Part shown: piece by piece, positions 11,056-22,511 of the stretch | Layout of the letters: the number at the start of each line of letters is the position of its first letter | How positions within the stretch are numbered: position 1 is the stretch's first letter | Assembly (NCBI GenBank): GCA_024811115.1 | Contig: JAKOGH010000341.1 | Coordinates: 1-64,000 of the forward strand | DNA: 64,000 bases | Direction: 5' to 3' | Source: Terana coerulea | Taxonomy: Eukaryota > Basidiomycota > Agaricomycetes > Polyporales > Phanerochaetaceae | Made by a program: the position numbers and the translations under genes | Notes under the pieces: model-generated | Told to the model about the DNA's origin: nothing | The model's database searches: none | Seen by the model: only the letters and a program-made list of their open reading frames with translations

Positions 11056-12274
11056 CTAGTTCTGCGTAGCAGGCGGCGCCTTCCATCTTCCTAAGACGAG
11101 GTTCGCCCTCAGCACTAGCAAATCCCTCAACATCTGCAGCGAATCCGTAATAACGTTGAGCTTGCTCCCGGAGACCTCGTGCCATTCTATCGCCACTTCG
11201 GCGACGGGTATATGCAGCTGCTTCGCGAGCAGTAGAATTTCGACGTCGAAGATCCACGTGGATAGGTGCTGGTATGGGAATATCTGCTGGGCGGCAGAGC
11301 GAGAGAAGAGTTTGAATCCACATTGGGTGTCACGAATGTGACCAACGCCAACTACGCGAAGGATAGTGTGAAGGCCGTACATGAGAATGTTTCGAATAAC
11401 GGAACGCTGCGGCAACTTCAGATATGTGACTTGGCGGCTCCGAGTTACACGACATACCTTCACTACGGCCTCGGTTTTCACCAGGTGCGCTCTGCTTCCA
11501 ACAGTAATAGCCGCAGACTTCTCACTCGGCATTAGCTCGTCCATAGCCTTCCACAGCGCTTCGATGTCTTCAAAGCGACTTGCCCCATCGGCATCCACCA
11601 TGAGCAGTCGCGCGCCCCGACCGTGTAACATCCCGTGACGAACAGCTCCTCCCTTCCCTTGGTTGCGGTGGAGGGTAACGACGCGGATTTCAATACCAGC
11701 GTTGTCTTTGGCGAAGTCTAGCGCGAGCTCGGCGGTGTGGTCGATAGAGCCGTCGTCTACGATCAGGAGTTCATATGTTTTGGCCGAGCTTGTCAGGGAT
11801 TTAAGGTGCGCCAACGTCGCCTTCAACATGTCCGGCATGCGTGCTGTCTCATTGTATGCTGGTATGACTACCGTCAAGTCAACTTCGGCCGGGTCATGGA
11901 TGGATGGTAGGGGAATGGCTTTGGAAGGGGACTTCTGTGACAGGTACTTCTTGTCTTTCTCCGAGGGGACTATAAGGGGTGGCGAAAAGAGTACAAGCAC
12001 TGTGTAACACTGTGTGAATTGTGAACATGACGCGAGGTAAAAGGATGCAAACGGAGACGTGGATCAGTAAGGGCGACCGTAGTCAACTCCAACCCTGGCT
12101 TTCGTCCTCGCCGTGGCGCACGTCGCAGGACGGCCCGCAGCTCTAAGAACAAGGATGAACTGGGTGTTCATCATATTCCACGTCTCCGATGCCGAAGCAA
12201 AGATTGCTCACCGAAATTGCAGCGGCCAGAACGAGCGTCGTACCTCCGTAGAGGAGAGCAGAGGAATCCCACAT
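11056..12274 (-). CDS. ALG5: dolichyl-phosphate beta-glucosyltransferase Alg5
   Basis: Transfers glucose from UDP-glucose to dolichyl phosphate on the cytosolic face of the ER, giving the donor for the last glucose additions to the N-glycan precursor. Exons 12274-12212, 12009-11458, 11406-11056 join without frame break into 321 residues. The first exon and the start of the second form one hydrophobic N-terminal anchor, as in Alg5. The GT-A domain follows: TVVIPAYNE, LLIVDDGS, NQGKGGAVRHGM, the metal-binding LMVDADGA, and DTQCGFKLF in the acceptor region, all characteristic of Alg5/Dpm1-like GT2 enzymes. Length matches fungal Alg5. The first intron (202 bp) is long for this window and might hide a small exon. 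One of the few intact conserved genes here. Confidence 0.93.
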
Positions 12275-12732
12275 TTTACAGCGCGCTGCGAGTTCCAGTC
12301 ATGCAGTCAAGAGTGTGTGTAACACCAAGTGAGAGGGCGAAGGAAAGGAAGACGGAACAAGACTTGAGAGCTTGAGACTAGGATGGGTACGCTGTCCTGC
12401 CAGTGCTCCAGCCACGTCGCTGTGATCTCAAGCGCCTATGTGCGGATAGTGCCGAAACCTCAGTAGCGTCTGTGATCCATTGATCCGTAGAAGCTATATA
12501 AAAACGCGGGCATCCGGCGGCGAAGAAACTTGGACGAAGCGGCTTCCGTCTTGTGTGCTAAATGTCCTGCTTTGGATTGACAAAATAACAAGCTTAGCTA
12601 TTTTCGTAGCCTTACGGGATGATCAAGTCATGTCTAAATATTGCACATAAGATATGTCTAAAAGTCATCAAGGAAGGCAGATGACGATGTATTGTAGCTG
12701 AAGTCCGTCTAGCACTGCTATTCATGGCAGGT
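12275..12732. other. intergenic region between ALG5 and SLC25 carrier genes
   Basis: No coding segment recognised. A TATATAAAA motif (plus strand) at about 12494-12502 also reads TTTTATATA on the minus strand, about 220 bp upstream of the ALG5 start; it could be the ALG5 TATA box. The part nearest 12733 is the 3' flank of the carrier gene. Confidence 0.4.
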
Positions 12733-13925
12733 CTATGTCATTGCCTGTACCACAGTTTCGAATGTTGCGAAGGTGACCATATTCACCGGTATCGCTCTGG
12801 AATAACTCAAAGTCAGCCGCTCTGTGTATCATTGCGAGGGACAAATGGAGCATACCTAATGAGTGTTGGCTGCAATCCACGGAAGAAAACCCGCCACCCC
12901 TCTTCACGATACGAATGGGTGATAGTCGACCACATAGTTCTGTAAGGGTTGTTCGGACCTAAACTCGTTGTAGACTGCACTCTCGTCTTGATGAAATCGA
13001 ATGGGAACGTCACAATCCAGCTCGCCGGTCCAGCAAGTCCACCAGCCAGGAGAAGCGTCGCGTAAGAATGGGGTTCCTTCGAAACGACGCCTTCTGAAGT
13101 CGACTTCGCCACATCGAAGTTGTGGTCGTGTGACCCTCTGCGGGCGTTGACGGAAGAGACGAGCATGAGTGTGCCCTCATAAACACCGAAGTAGGCACCG
13201 TAGCCGGTTTCGCGGATTGCTGTCGGTATGAGGCCGCGGAAAAGACCACGAACGCCATGGCGGCGGTAGATGTCCAGCGCAACATCCCTGACGGAAGGTG
13301 CTACGCCCGAAGTCGGGACAATGACTGATTGCTGCTGAATCTTGATGAGTTCGGTGGGCGATGTGACAATCCTTGAAAATGGTGAGTTAACTGAGCAGCT
13401 TACGGGACTAATGAAACGTACGAGGCTAGCAGGCCGCACCCCATACCAGCCAGAGTAACCTGCGTTAGGGTGGGCTTAACGTCGGTGTTGTCCAGCTGCA
13501 TTTTCAGCAGAAATCGATACGATGCAAAAGACCACTCCGTTCAGAGGAGCCATTGTGAACTATATGTGATTGAACATTTGCGCGGGCTGGATGAGGTAAG
13601 GGACGCACTAGCGGAGATGATATTCCTCGAAACAGCCCTCGGAAACGTTCTTCGCGAACAATTGTTCCAAAAGCATGCCATACTGAACGATATCTTGACG
13701 CTATTTCTGGGTTCTGCAGTCGGACCTTGACTAGGACCGGTGTGAGCCCTACTGAGATTAGTTTGCGACTACGACTGACCCGTGTCGAAGGGAAAGCCTA
13801 CGGTAAGTGCAGCGATGCCTGTGGTATATAATAATGAGGATTGTCTTTCCAAATGCTTGAGATTATCGCGTACCTGCAATTGACCCTGCCAACAGGTCTA
13901 TGCGGGGATCGAGTTCCACTGGCAT
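12733..13925 (-). CDS. mitochondrial carrier family (SLC25) protein, SLC25A45/47-like
   Basis: Inner-membrane solute exchanger with three tandem repeats of about 100 residues. Exons: 13925-13874, 13818-13780, 13730-13609, 13559-13422, 13371-12856, 12796-12733, introns 49-59 bp. Carrier signatures are GFPFDTVKVRLQ in repeat 1, SPTELIKIQQQ in repeat 2, TFPFDFIKTRVQ in repeat 3. The opening MPVELD and the ending with PVNMVTFATFE resemble the SLC25A45/47 and SLC25A29 branch (amino-acid or carnitine-type transport), which is a tentative placement. About 309 residues, normal for the family. In exon 4, four A on the plus strand at 13526-13529 give one base too many between GVVF and ASYRF. It shares a 347 bp divergent upstream region with the Abp1 gene. 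Confidence 0.88.
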
Positions 13926-14272
13926 GGCAGTCAGAGCAGTTAGATGCGACTCGGACATGCAATGTGGGAGCAGTATGTACGTACCTCTTCCAGTGTCATC
14001 TCCAGAAGACATTCGTCTGTCAGCAAACTTGATACTTCGAACTCTGCAGCGTTGTACTTGCGAATCCCAGTTGTGGAATAGCTGAAAGGGTGCAGAGTAC
14101 AGCGAGATGGAGGATGGCGGAAGGAGTAGAAACGCCGCTAGCACGGACCGGAGCGAGCAGAGTTTAACGGTACTGACCGTGGGAAAGCGACGCAATTGAT
14201 CTCCTTGGTGACTTATCTTTACATGCAGGCTACTTCGCTTGCACATCCTCCTACCACAAATTTCCACGCCGG
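13926..14272. promoter_or_regulatory. divergent promoter of SLC25 carrier and ABP1
   Basis: A 347 bp gap separates two start codons pointing apart, so both promoters and 5' leaders must lie here. A purine/pyrimidine-skewed stretch and several C/T-rich patches precede the ABP1 start. No clear TATA box is visible. Extent is set only by the two start codons. Confidence 0.5.
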
Positions 14273-16910
14273 ATGTCTTTGCGAGTCAATCTTTCAAGCA
14301 GAGAGCTACTTCAAGCATATCAGGATGTCCTAAATGCTCGCGGGGTTGATTGGGCTTTGTTCACTTACGAGAGGGGGTCGAATGACTTGAAAGTCCAGTC
14401 TACAGGTAGCGGAGGACTGGAGGAGTTGGAGGAGGAATTCTCGGATGCTAGGTGCGAATCAAGACGCTGCTATCAGTCTTATTTCTAATGATGGTTTACT
14501 CACACAGAATGCAATACGCGTTTGCTCGCGTTAAGGATCCCAACGTGAGTGGGTTACGTCGTGGCGGTGTAGCAGGATGTTAACGTCCAAACAGAGCGAG
14601 CTTCCCAAGTTTGTCCAGATCAACTGGTGCGGAGATGGGGTACCTGAGTCTCGCAAGGGGTTGTTCCACACCCACTCTGCCGATGTTACCAACTTTCTTC
14701 GTGGATCGCATGTAGTGATCAATGCTAGAAACGAGGTGCGCAGTAATCATGTTCCAGCATTGACCTTTACTTAGCAAGCAACCCCAATCCACATAGGAGG
14801 ATGTGACACCTTCAGTTATCATGACTCGGGTTGAAGCCGCCTCAGGTGCCAGATACTCCGCACACAAGGAAACAGCGCGCAAGTTCGAACCAATCGCACC
14901 CGTCGGTACCAACTATGTTCCCGTTGGTCGTCCGGACATCGATTCTCTGAGGCGCACCAATCCTCCTGCAGCGTTTACGCCATCAGCTGCAGCGCGCGCA
15001 CCTCCGCCGCCCAGTGCACCCAGGCCAATGGCACCTTCTCCAGCTCCAGGTTTGGGCAGGGCACCGGTCGTAGGAGGTGGCAGAGTAGCTGCTCCGGATG
15101 ACGACTGGGATGCACCTGCACCCGTCTCGAAACCCCTCCACCTCCGGCCGCATCTCGTCCGCCTGTTGTTGCTGCCTCCCGACCCGTTCCAACCGTGAGC
15201 GTACTGAATGAATACGGGAGCTTCTACTGATACCGCGACTGCAGCCAGCTGCCGCCGCTGCACCTCCACCTCCGCCAGCAGCATCGAACGCAGCCACCAA
15301 GCCGCAGGAGGAAGACCGTATCGGCTCGGTTGGTACTGCATACACCCCTGTGAAGCTGCAGCCCAAGAAACTTGTCAATCCTTTCGCTGCGAGGGAAGCT
15401 CAGGCGCAAGAGGAGGCTGCGGCTCCAAAGCCTGCCCCTTCAGGTGCGATATCACGCGCATCAATTGCTACGCACACACTGACCTTGGGTCCTTGTATCA
15501 AGGTGGCAAGAAGTTAACATGGAGTGAGCGCCAAGCATTGGCTAAGAAACAAGCCGAGGAAGAGGACACGAAGAGCAAGGCTGCATCTTTCCAAACCCCT
15601 CCGCCTGCTGCAGCCCCTGCACCAAGAGCCTTTGGCAGCGTACCTCCTCCGCCCCCTCGTGTACCTGAGCCCGAGCCCGAGCCGGAAGAAGAAGAGTGGC
15701 AAGAAGAACAGTATGTCCCGGTGAGTTAACTCTACTTAAGGTGAGATTAAGTGTCATTACTGATTTTGTGAAAGCCACCTCCACCTCCGGCGCCACCAGC
15801 TGCGACCCGACCCGCTGTCCCAGTCGTCGAAGCTGCGGCGCCCCTGCCCCCGCCTCCACCGCCTCCACCGCCTGCTGCTGCTGCTCCCGCTGAGGAAGAG
15901 CCAGAGTTTGAAGCACCACCACCTCCGCCTCCGCCCCCCGTGAGTACTCTCAATTTATGCGAATGACCCGGCGTTGACGCTTGTCTACAGCCCCTCCGCC
16001 GCCGCCACCTGCCGCTCCAGCTGCTCCCGCACACGTCCCAGAACCCGAGCCAGAGCAGGAGCCAGAGCAGGAGCCCGAGCATACCCACAGCCATGAGCCT
16101 GTACACGGCCAAGGCGTATGCGCCGTTGTCCAGTTCGAATACGAGGTTTTTCCATCGCTTTCTTTCTTCAGTGTATGCTCTAAAGCTCTGTCCAATGTAG
16201 GCTCAAGAGGACAATGAGATGTCCCTCGTCGAGGGCGAGCTCATTGAACAGATTGAGCAGCTCGACGAAGGGTGGTGGTCTGGAGTCGGTCAGGGCGGTC
16301 AGAAACAGGGCTTGTTCCCCGGTGAGCCCGTTTGCCTTACTAGCACAACCGCTAGTCCGCCGTACTAACATCACTTTGCTAGCCAACTACGTAGAGATTG
16401 TAGAAAGCGCTCAACCTGAAGAGCCGCCTCGCTCCCCTTCTCCGCCCCCACCGCCTCCTCCTCCGCCTCCAGTAAGACATTTTGTTTAACAGCAGACTGC
16501 TCAAAGCTCACTGCAGGCTGCTTTTTAGCCTCCCGCTGCGCCTTCCGCGCCGTCCCTCCACCTGCACCTCCCGCTCCGCCTGCACCTGCCCCACCGACGC
16601 AAGACGAAGGCTCTGTTGCTGTTGCGTTGTACGAGTATGTCTTCTTTTGTTACTCTGAGCGTCTGAACAACACTAATACTACGCGCGTTAGCTATGAAGC
16701 CGCTGAGGACAACGAGCTGTCATTCCACGAAGGTGATCGCATCACGGAAATTGAGGCTGCGTCGGATGACTGGTGGCAAGGCAAGGACCAGCATGGAAAT
16801 GTAGCATTGTTCCCAGGTAAGCTTCTGTCTTCTATGCTCAGCTAGCATTTGCATTGGTGTGCTTACTATTGGCCCTTACTATAGCGAACTATGTCGAGCT
16901 CCAGGAGTAG
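14273..16910 (+). CDS. ABP1: actin-binding protein Abp1 (drebrin-like; ADF-H and two SH3 domains)
   Basis: Links cortical actin patches to endocytosis. I count 13 exons (starts 14273, 14508, 14595, 14797, 15245, 15503, 15775, 15991, 16201, 16383, 16529, 16692, 16885), about 653 residues. The N-terminus is an ADF-homology domain containing INWCGDGVPESRKGLFHTH and NFLRGSHVVINAR, diagnostic of Abp1. A proline-rich middle follows with runs of up to nine prolines and E/P repeats, including the Abp1 element KKLTWSERQALAKKQ. Two SH3 domains close the protein (VQFEYEAQEDNEMSL...GWWSG...LFPANYVEI and YEAAEDNELSF...DDWWQG...LFPANYVEL). Yeast Abp1 has one SH3, so two is a feature of many basidiomycete forms. 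One-base frame slips appear near 15133-15136, at the exon 7/8 junction and near 16550; all lie in C-rich proline codons, suggesting sequence errors. Confidence 0.93.
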
Positions 16911-17214
16911 ATTCGAGTAAGAGAATGTCAAGATAAAGAAGATGGAAAACCCTGCACATAGTCGGATGGAATGTATAACGAAATACGCGGCGTATGTCTG
17001 CAAACAATTTTGAACTCGAGCTCCTGCGTGCTGTACTACACTCAGTAAGTCGGAAGCAGCGTGCTGATAAGTCTCCGTGATAAGGCTTTTCGTTAGCGTC
17101 ACGTTCGACGACGCTGTTCCATCTCTGCGAGCCGCGGGGCGGTGAGCATCAAGAATCTTCTAGCGGCGTCCGATCCCAGCCAATTCCTATGAAAGGGCAC
17201 CTACATAGTTATCG
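16911..17214. other. convergent 3' flanks of ABP1 and F-box gene
   Basis: A 304 bp gap between converging genes. AT-rich stretches near 16930-17000 may hold polyadenylation signals. No gene. Confidence 0.4.
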
Positions 17215-18949
17215 TCAAGTCCGAATCAAGGTAACACGTTGTAAAGCGTACTGCAAGTCTTCCTGTTCTATCCCATCCCAAACCAGACTTGTGACTACTT
17301 CTTTGAGTGACTCAATACTTGACTTTTTGACGTTTCTCCCCGCCCGTATGCTGACAAGCTTGATAGGACTTTCTGAAGCCTGCCTTTCAGTGCACCATTC
17401 TGTCAACCCGTCTGTTGTCCCCTCGACGTTTAGAAGATAGTTTTTATCCAGGACTATGTATGGTTTGTGAGACATATCTTCACCTGGAAAATTCGGAAGG
17501 GTGCTTACATTCTTTCCAGAGCAGAAGCCATAAACCGTCGTCATCCACGCTATCCGGTTCGAATGCAATATTGTATAGCCTTAGCTCTGTCACGGATGAA
17601 ATCATGAATAGTTTAGCTGCGATCGGTCCGATGGTCCCTACAAGAGTAAGGCTCTCTAGAGCTTTACCAGAAGCGAGGAAGCGAAGACAGCCTAATAAAG
17701 ACAGGTCTCGGGGGTCGATAGGGCCAACGCAAAGATGCTCTAGATGATTGAGAGGGAAGCGCCTCCATAGCTCGCGGAGTCTTCCCTGGTCGGCCTCATA
17801 CGTCTCTATGTCCAGCTCGACATCAGGGTCCGGTAGGCTAGCCAGATCTGCGATACAGCCGGAGAAGTCCACAGGGTGCCTCCAGGCCAGCAGGGAGTAA
17901 CGGCCATATTCCACCCTCAATGCGCATGAAACCAGGCGGCCGAATGTCGATGGTGCTGCACAAGCTTGATAACCTTGCGAATGAGATGCGTCCGCAGGAG
18001 TTGTCAGGACCGGCATGGGCACAGAGTCGATGGGATGATAGCCGTGACAGCGGACGTATACTCGAACGTGCGACGGCAGGGTAATGCGTGACAGCACATC
18101 GAGACAAGCCGCAAGTGTCCCCGTCAATCGAAGGTATTGTAGAGCGGATAGCTCTACACGCGGAGGCTGCTCGATCATGGGACCTGCATATTCAAAATCG
18201 CTGCTAAGATGAGCATCGAGCTCTCGAAGATGTGGCACGTTGGCAAGGCCTTGAACAAGGGTGGCCGCATCGAGGCATTCATTGTAGTACGATGGTTCTA
18301 CGAAATATTCGTCCCCGACGATTCCATGCACGGTGATCACATGTAGCGTCGGAAAGAATAACACGCTGAGCGGAGGGACTATGCTATCCCAGTCCACCTC
18401 CAGATGCTTGAGCATGGGAAACATCGACGTTTGAAGCTGGTGGATTGTCTCTGTGGAGTAATACCCGGTGCTGCACCGAACGATTCGCAAGTGGCGCAGG
18501 TACGGGAATCGAATGTTACTTCTGAGACCCTGACTTTCGCGTGCCATGGCCCACGTGGAGATTGTCAGGGATTGTATGCGCCGCAGATGCGATTTCTTGG
18601 TGGTGATGGTGGCAAAAGCCAAACATCGTCCGGAGAGTGCGATCGAGGTCTCGTCCGGGTCGAAGGTCACCGACAAGGGCAATGTTCCGCTTCGATCTAA
18701 CACAATCCGCATCCACTCGGGAGAGATGGCGACGACGTTGGTCCACAGTGCTCTACAGCCAAGCGCGACTTCGCGCCAAAGCTGGCAGACATGTGTTGTC
18801 CATATCCACGAGTATGGTGCGGTGCGCTCATCGAGTTCCAGTACCTCGGCCAGAGGTATGTCCGAGATGAAGTCGTCGAAGATGGATCGGCTCGTCTGCA
18901 GAAAGACTTGTATGAGCAATTCAGGCGGTAGACAAGAGATCTCGGTCAT
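17215..18949 (-). CDS. F-box protein with leucine-rich C-terminal region
   Basis: Probable substrate receptor of an SCF ubiquitin ligase. Exon 1 is 18949-17536, exon 2 is 17483-17215; the 52 bp intron joins DSVDDDG to EDMSHKPY in one frame, giving 560 residues. The start is the ATG giving MTEISCLPPELL, because the F-box begins immediately (LPPELLIQVFLQ), followed by THVCQLWREVALGCRALW, the conserved second half of basidiomycete F-boxes. The rest is irregular leucine-rich sequence (LRHLRIV, LKHLEVDW, LRELDAHL, LTELRLYN). It pairs with the decayed gene at 19980-21690, which shares the same downstream phrases such as LGCLRFLASG against LGHLRSLASG. The target is unknown. Confidence 0.85.
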
Positions 18950-19979
18950 CGCGACTCGCACTGCGTGCGTAATCTGTGAAGTAGTTTGAGGATGCGTTGC
19001 ATCATTTTCGAACGCCGACGCTCACCAGTGGACGACCTGGGTCTCCTAGGACTACGGGGCCTCATAAACCTGCTGTACTGCTAACGTCTGAACCGCGAGC
19101 CGTTCTGAGCAGATTCAATATCCGGGAAGGCGACTTCAAGTTAGGCGAGGTCTTTGTTTGGGCTTGTTGGGACACAGGACACGGCCAACTTGAGCTTGAA
19201 CCCGTAAAGTTCAACAAGAGGCTCCTTCACTTCGTTCCGGGGAGAAGGTCAGGGTGGCGTTTGGCTAGGGTGGTGTTTGGTTAGGGTGGCGTTGGCCGAG
19301 ACCGCTGCAAGGTTTATGGTCAATTAATGAGGGGTATATGTGAAGCCGGAGGCGCACAGATAAACTGATAAAATAAGACAGAAGCTGGGCAGATTGGACA
19401 CCTGGCCAAGCATTGACTGAGGCTGTAAGGAATATGAGGTACAGAACGAATTATTAGACACCGCCCGAGGCTCCGACAGCCTGATGAATGCCACTGCAGA
19501 CGATGAGCGGGCTAAGCCGGAATGTCAACGCTGCGCGAGACTGCGAGGGCTGAGCTAAGCAGTCGGACCGACGACGAAACGGATCAAAAACGACATATAT
19601 TGTGGAGGAACCCGGAGAGGAACCGGGGACGCGTAAATCAGCCAGCGGCCAGCAAACATACTTATACCTAGCCATTCGGACTGATGGATGACCAGGTAGG
19701 GGCTCAGGGTAAGTACGTTACTTACTTACGTGGCATATGGGTAAAGATAGGAGTATCTACGAATGAGGCTGTACGATAGTTCACGAGTCTTAGCCATGGT
19801 ATTCAACGAGTAATAAAACTTTGAGGTAAAGTCTCAGCAGCGAATATAACATTGAGCGGAGCGTTTGCTTGGGCATATCGTACAAAACAGTAGACATGAA
19901 TCATCCTAAATCCGCACGACCACCGTACATTTGTCGACTGGTTGCCCTCGCCTAGTTTCTTGTTGATTCTCGTAAGATC
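18950..19979. other. intergenic region
   Basis: About 1 kb with no supported gene. It holds the promoter of the 17215-18949 gene, a short 16 bp-period tandem repeat at 19251-19295, and a GC-rich stretch near 19600-19650 that resembles a tRNA T-arm but does not fold as one. Confidence 0.45.
19251..19295 (+). repeat. short tandem repeat, 16 bp unit, about 2.8 copies
   Basis: Units AGGGTGGCGTTTGGCT, AGGGTGGTGTTTGGTT and AGGGTGGCGTTGG follow one another at 19251, 19267 and 19283. G-rich on the plus strand. No function is implied. Confidence 0.75.
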
Positions 19980-21690
19980 TCATTCTGTGTCCAGCTGACC
20001 AGAAGGCTCTGACTCTGAAGGTTCTGAGTCTGAAGGCTCCGACTCTAAGGGCTCCGACTCCGTATCCAAGAAAATCGCTGGTTCTTCAAGTTCGGGTGAG
20101 GAACATATAACAAGGTACCTGGCCCACACCCAATCTGTGCAACCTTCACTTTCAGTGTTCACTGATGCGGAGACGGAGACGAAGAGACTGGCACTACGCA
20201 CATGAATTGCTCCGCAACATTCAGCCAGAGGACTCGTCTTCTTTCTGCGGCTGAAAGTCGATGTCGTACAAGCTCAGCTCCGTCGCGCGAGAAGTGCGGA
20301 GAATATGCACGGCAGTTGGCCCGATTGTACCTACAATGGCGAGAGCGCAAAGGGCTTCACCTGAGGCCAGGGAGCGAAGATGTCCCAGCGTAGAGCAATC
20401 ATAAAAACGGAATCGGGCCAATGCGAAGATTTTGCAGATGAGTCGCTGGGAAGTGTTTCCACAGTTGCTCCAGTTCTGCTACTAGCCCACGGATTTGGAT
20501 GGTTAGCTGGAGATCTGGGGTAGGGAGAAGATCCCTGTCCACGGTATGTTCTACAAGGTGAACAGAGGTCCTCCAGCAGAGCATGGTATATTGGAAAGGT
20601 TCAAACGCGAACGAACAGAAGACAAATGGATCAGAAGTCGACCGACTGATGGTGGCATCTTCGATGTCGATGGTTTTGAATCGGCGAGTAATGTCGAGTA
20701 TGACGCGTTCATGGAGACAGTCATACTCGTCACAGCAAAGCGACATGAGGATGTTGGATGGAGTGCGGATATGAGAAGCAACAGCAAGGCATGCTCCGAG
20801 GCGGCCAGCCAGCCTCATAGCGCGCAGAGCTGGTAGGTTCACGAACGGCAGGCTCGAGAGGCGGTGGTGGTACTGGTGCTCGCGCCCGAAGATGTCCACA
20901 TCCACGTCCTGTAGTCGAGGTAGCCATGAGAGTGCGTCAACGAGGCGACGAGCGTCGAACGTTGTGTCGTGATCGTCCTCGGCCATCGGCTGGCGAATAG
21001 TAATCAATATGAGAGAGGAAAGAAAAGGGAGAGAAGGCGAAAGAAAGGTGGCTTTTCCGGGTGAGTCCAGCTCGAGGTGTTCTAACACTGGAAATATGCT
21101 TGTTTGGATGTTAGTCGGCATGTCCAGTGGCCGATGCTCGTCTGCCCGACCTAGTGCAGATTCCGAAGACAGGGGAATCCTTGGCCTAAACGAAGCAACA
21201 TAGGAAACACCTCTCCTGAGAGTGTGATCGATACTATGCGCTCAAGGGGTCGGAAGGATGTCAATGCCCTAACTTGGTGAGGAGGATCCCTCCAATCTCC
21301 TGTGGCGGTGATAGTCATGGAGACTAACAGCTGTGCGGACCGCTGCATCACAACTTCTACTTACCGTACGGAGAGGATGACGGTGTTGGACCACAGTGCT
21401 GGGCAGCGGAGAGCGGCTTCGCGCCAAAAATGGCAGACATGCGTGACTCAAATCCATGAATACGGCACGACTTGCTTCACGGAAAAGTCCAACTCAAACA
21501 CGTCAATGCTGTCGTAGAACTCTCTGTAAACGATGGAGCTGTTTGCAGGAAGATCTGGACGAGCAGCTCGGCAGAAAGGAGAGCGATGCCACCGTCGACG
21601 GCATTTTCTGCTGGCATGGCTCGCCGTTAGATGTCCTGGGAAGGGGTAAAGCGTAAACGTGCGAGCATTGTACTAGCAGGTGGCTCACAG
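19980..21690 (-). pseudogene. F-box pseudogene, paralogue of the 17215-18949 gene
   Basis: Recognisable blocks in gene order: an F-box start reading LLSAELLVQIFLQ near 21580, then THVCHFWREAALRCPALWSN near 21370-21445 preceded by a stop codon where a Trp is expected, then a long open stretch 21121-20399 with leucine-rich sequence (PVLEHLELD, LPRLQDVDVD), then after a frame change LGHLRSLASGEAL and ELSLYDIDFQ at 20421-20221, and a last exon-like part 20201-19980 ending in Ser-Glu-Pro repeats. At least one in-frame stop and two frame changes indicate a pseudogene, though some breaks might be introns or sequence errors. Confidence 0.75.
20000..20065 (-). repeat. hexa/nonanucleotide repeat encoding Ser-Glu-Pro units
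   Basis: On the minus strand the codons for SEP recur four to five times (SEPLESEPSDSEPSESEPSG), from near-identical GAGTCTGAA/CCGACT units. It forms the acidic tail of the F-box pseudogene. Confidence 0.6.
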
Positions 21691-22511
21691 AATACAGGAT
21701 GTCACGCAGCTCAGAGATGCCGCAATCTGAGACAGCTACGATAGTCGTCTACAAGACGATGAGCGATCGCGAGAGAGCAAGATTCATCTATGGTGTTTGC
21801 GTTTGTTGGCGTGTGGGAACTTGCATCATGTGAGAACCAGCGCTACGGTCCACAATGTCTTTTGAATCCGACCAGTGACAAGCGGGTCAGCAATTCCAGT
21901 TGGGGACAAGATATCACCAAGGTTGCCCAAGATGCTAAGCGATGACGAACATAGACGTCCGAGTTGCCAAGACCCAAGCAGCCGGCCCAGAGAAGCCTTG
22001 CGGTGGAGTAGAGACCTACGTGCACCAGTGCTTGGCTGCTTGGTTTGATGAACCAAGTCCAGCGACCCGCTTCGGTTGGGTGTCGCACGACTGATCCAGC
22101 TACGCAGGTCGGGGACCTACAGTTTCTTCAGCTTTGCGAGCGACATATAACGTTGGTGACACCGTACACGCTGCAGTGCACCGGTTAACCCCGCTATTTG
22201 GCCGTGTTAGGATTCAAAGCCGCTGCCTTCCACATGCAGCCTCGCTTGCACGATCGATGACGTAGTGGATCCAACAGGCGCTCTTCGTGGCGTGGAGGCA
22301 TCCGCAGGCAAATCAAGTGCGTTCGGGCATGGAGGCATCATGGAGCCTCTCGGCCTCGTGCGATGTTTTATCTTCCTCGCTCTTGACGACCACGCCTCTT
22401 ACTTTCATCCTTCCCCTTCCCCTCCCATCCCCTCACCAATCTTAACGACAGCTCACGACTCGAGTTCGAAGTCGAACTCAACACGATTGAAAACCCCTCG
22501 TACAACGCGTT
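21691..22511. other. intergenic region upstream of the membrane-protein gene
   Basis: No supported gene over about 820 bp. The stretch 22380-22500 is pyrimidine-rich (CTTCCCCTTCCCCTCC), common just upstream of fungal start sites, and probably belongs to the promoter/leader of the gene at 22512. Confidence 0.45.

Noticed and set aside
19251..19295. Telomere-like sequence (TTAGGGTGG)
   Set aside because: Only one TTAGGG is present within a 16 bp-period repeat; there is no run of the hexamer, so an internal telomere relic is not supported.
19454..19680. Possible tRNA on the minus strand (CCCCGG-TTCCTCT-CCGGG near 19605-19625)
   Set aside because: A T-arm-like hairpin is present, but no matching acceptor, D-arm or anticodon arm can be placed 60-75 bases upstream, and the loop lacks the usual TTCRA.
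20000..20065. CRISPR-like or minisatellite array
   Set aside because: It is a short coding repeat for Ser-Glu-Pro in an F-box relic; units are too short, and no spacer pattern exists. The organism is eukaryotic.
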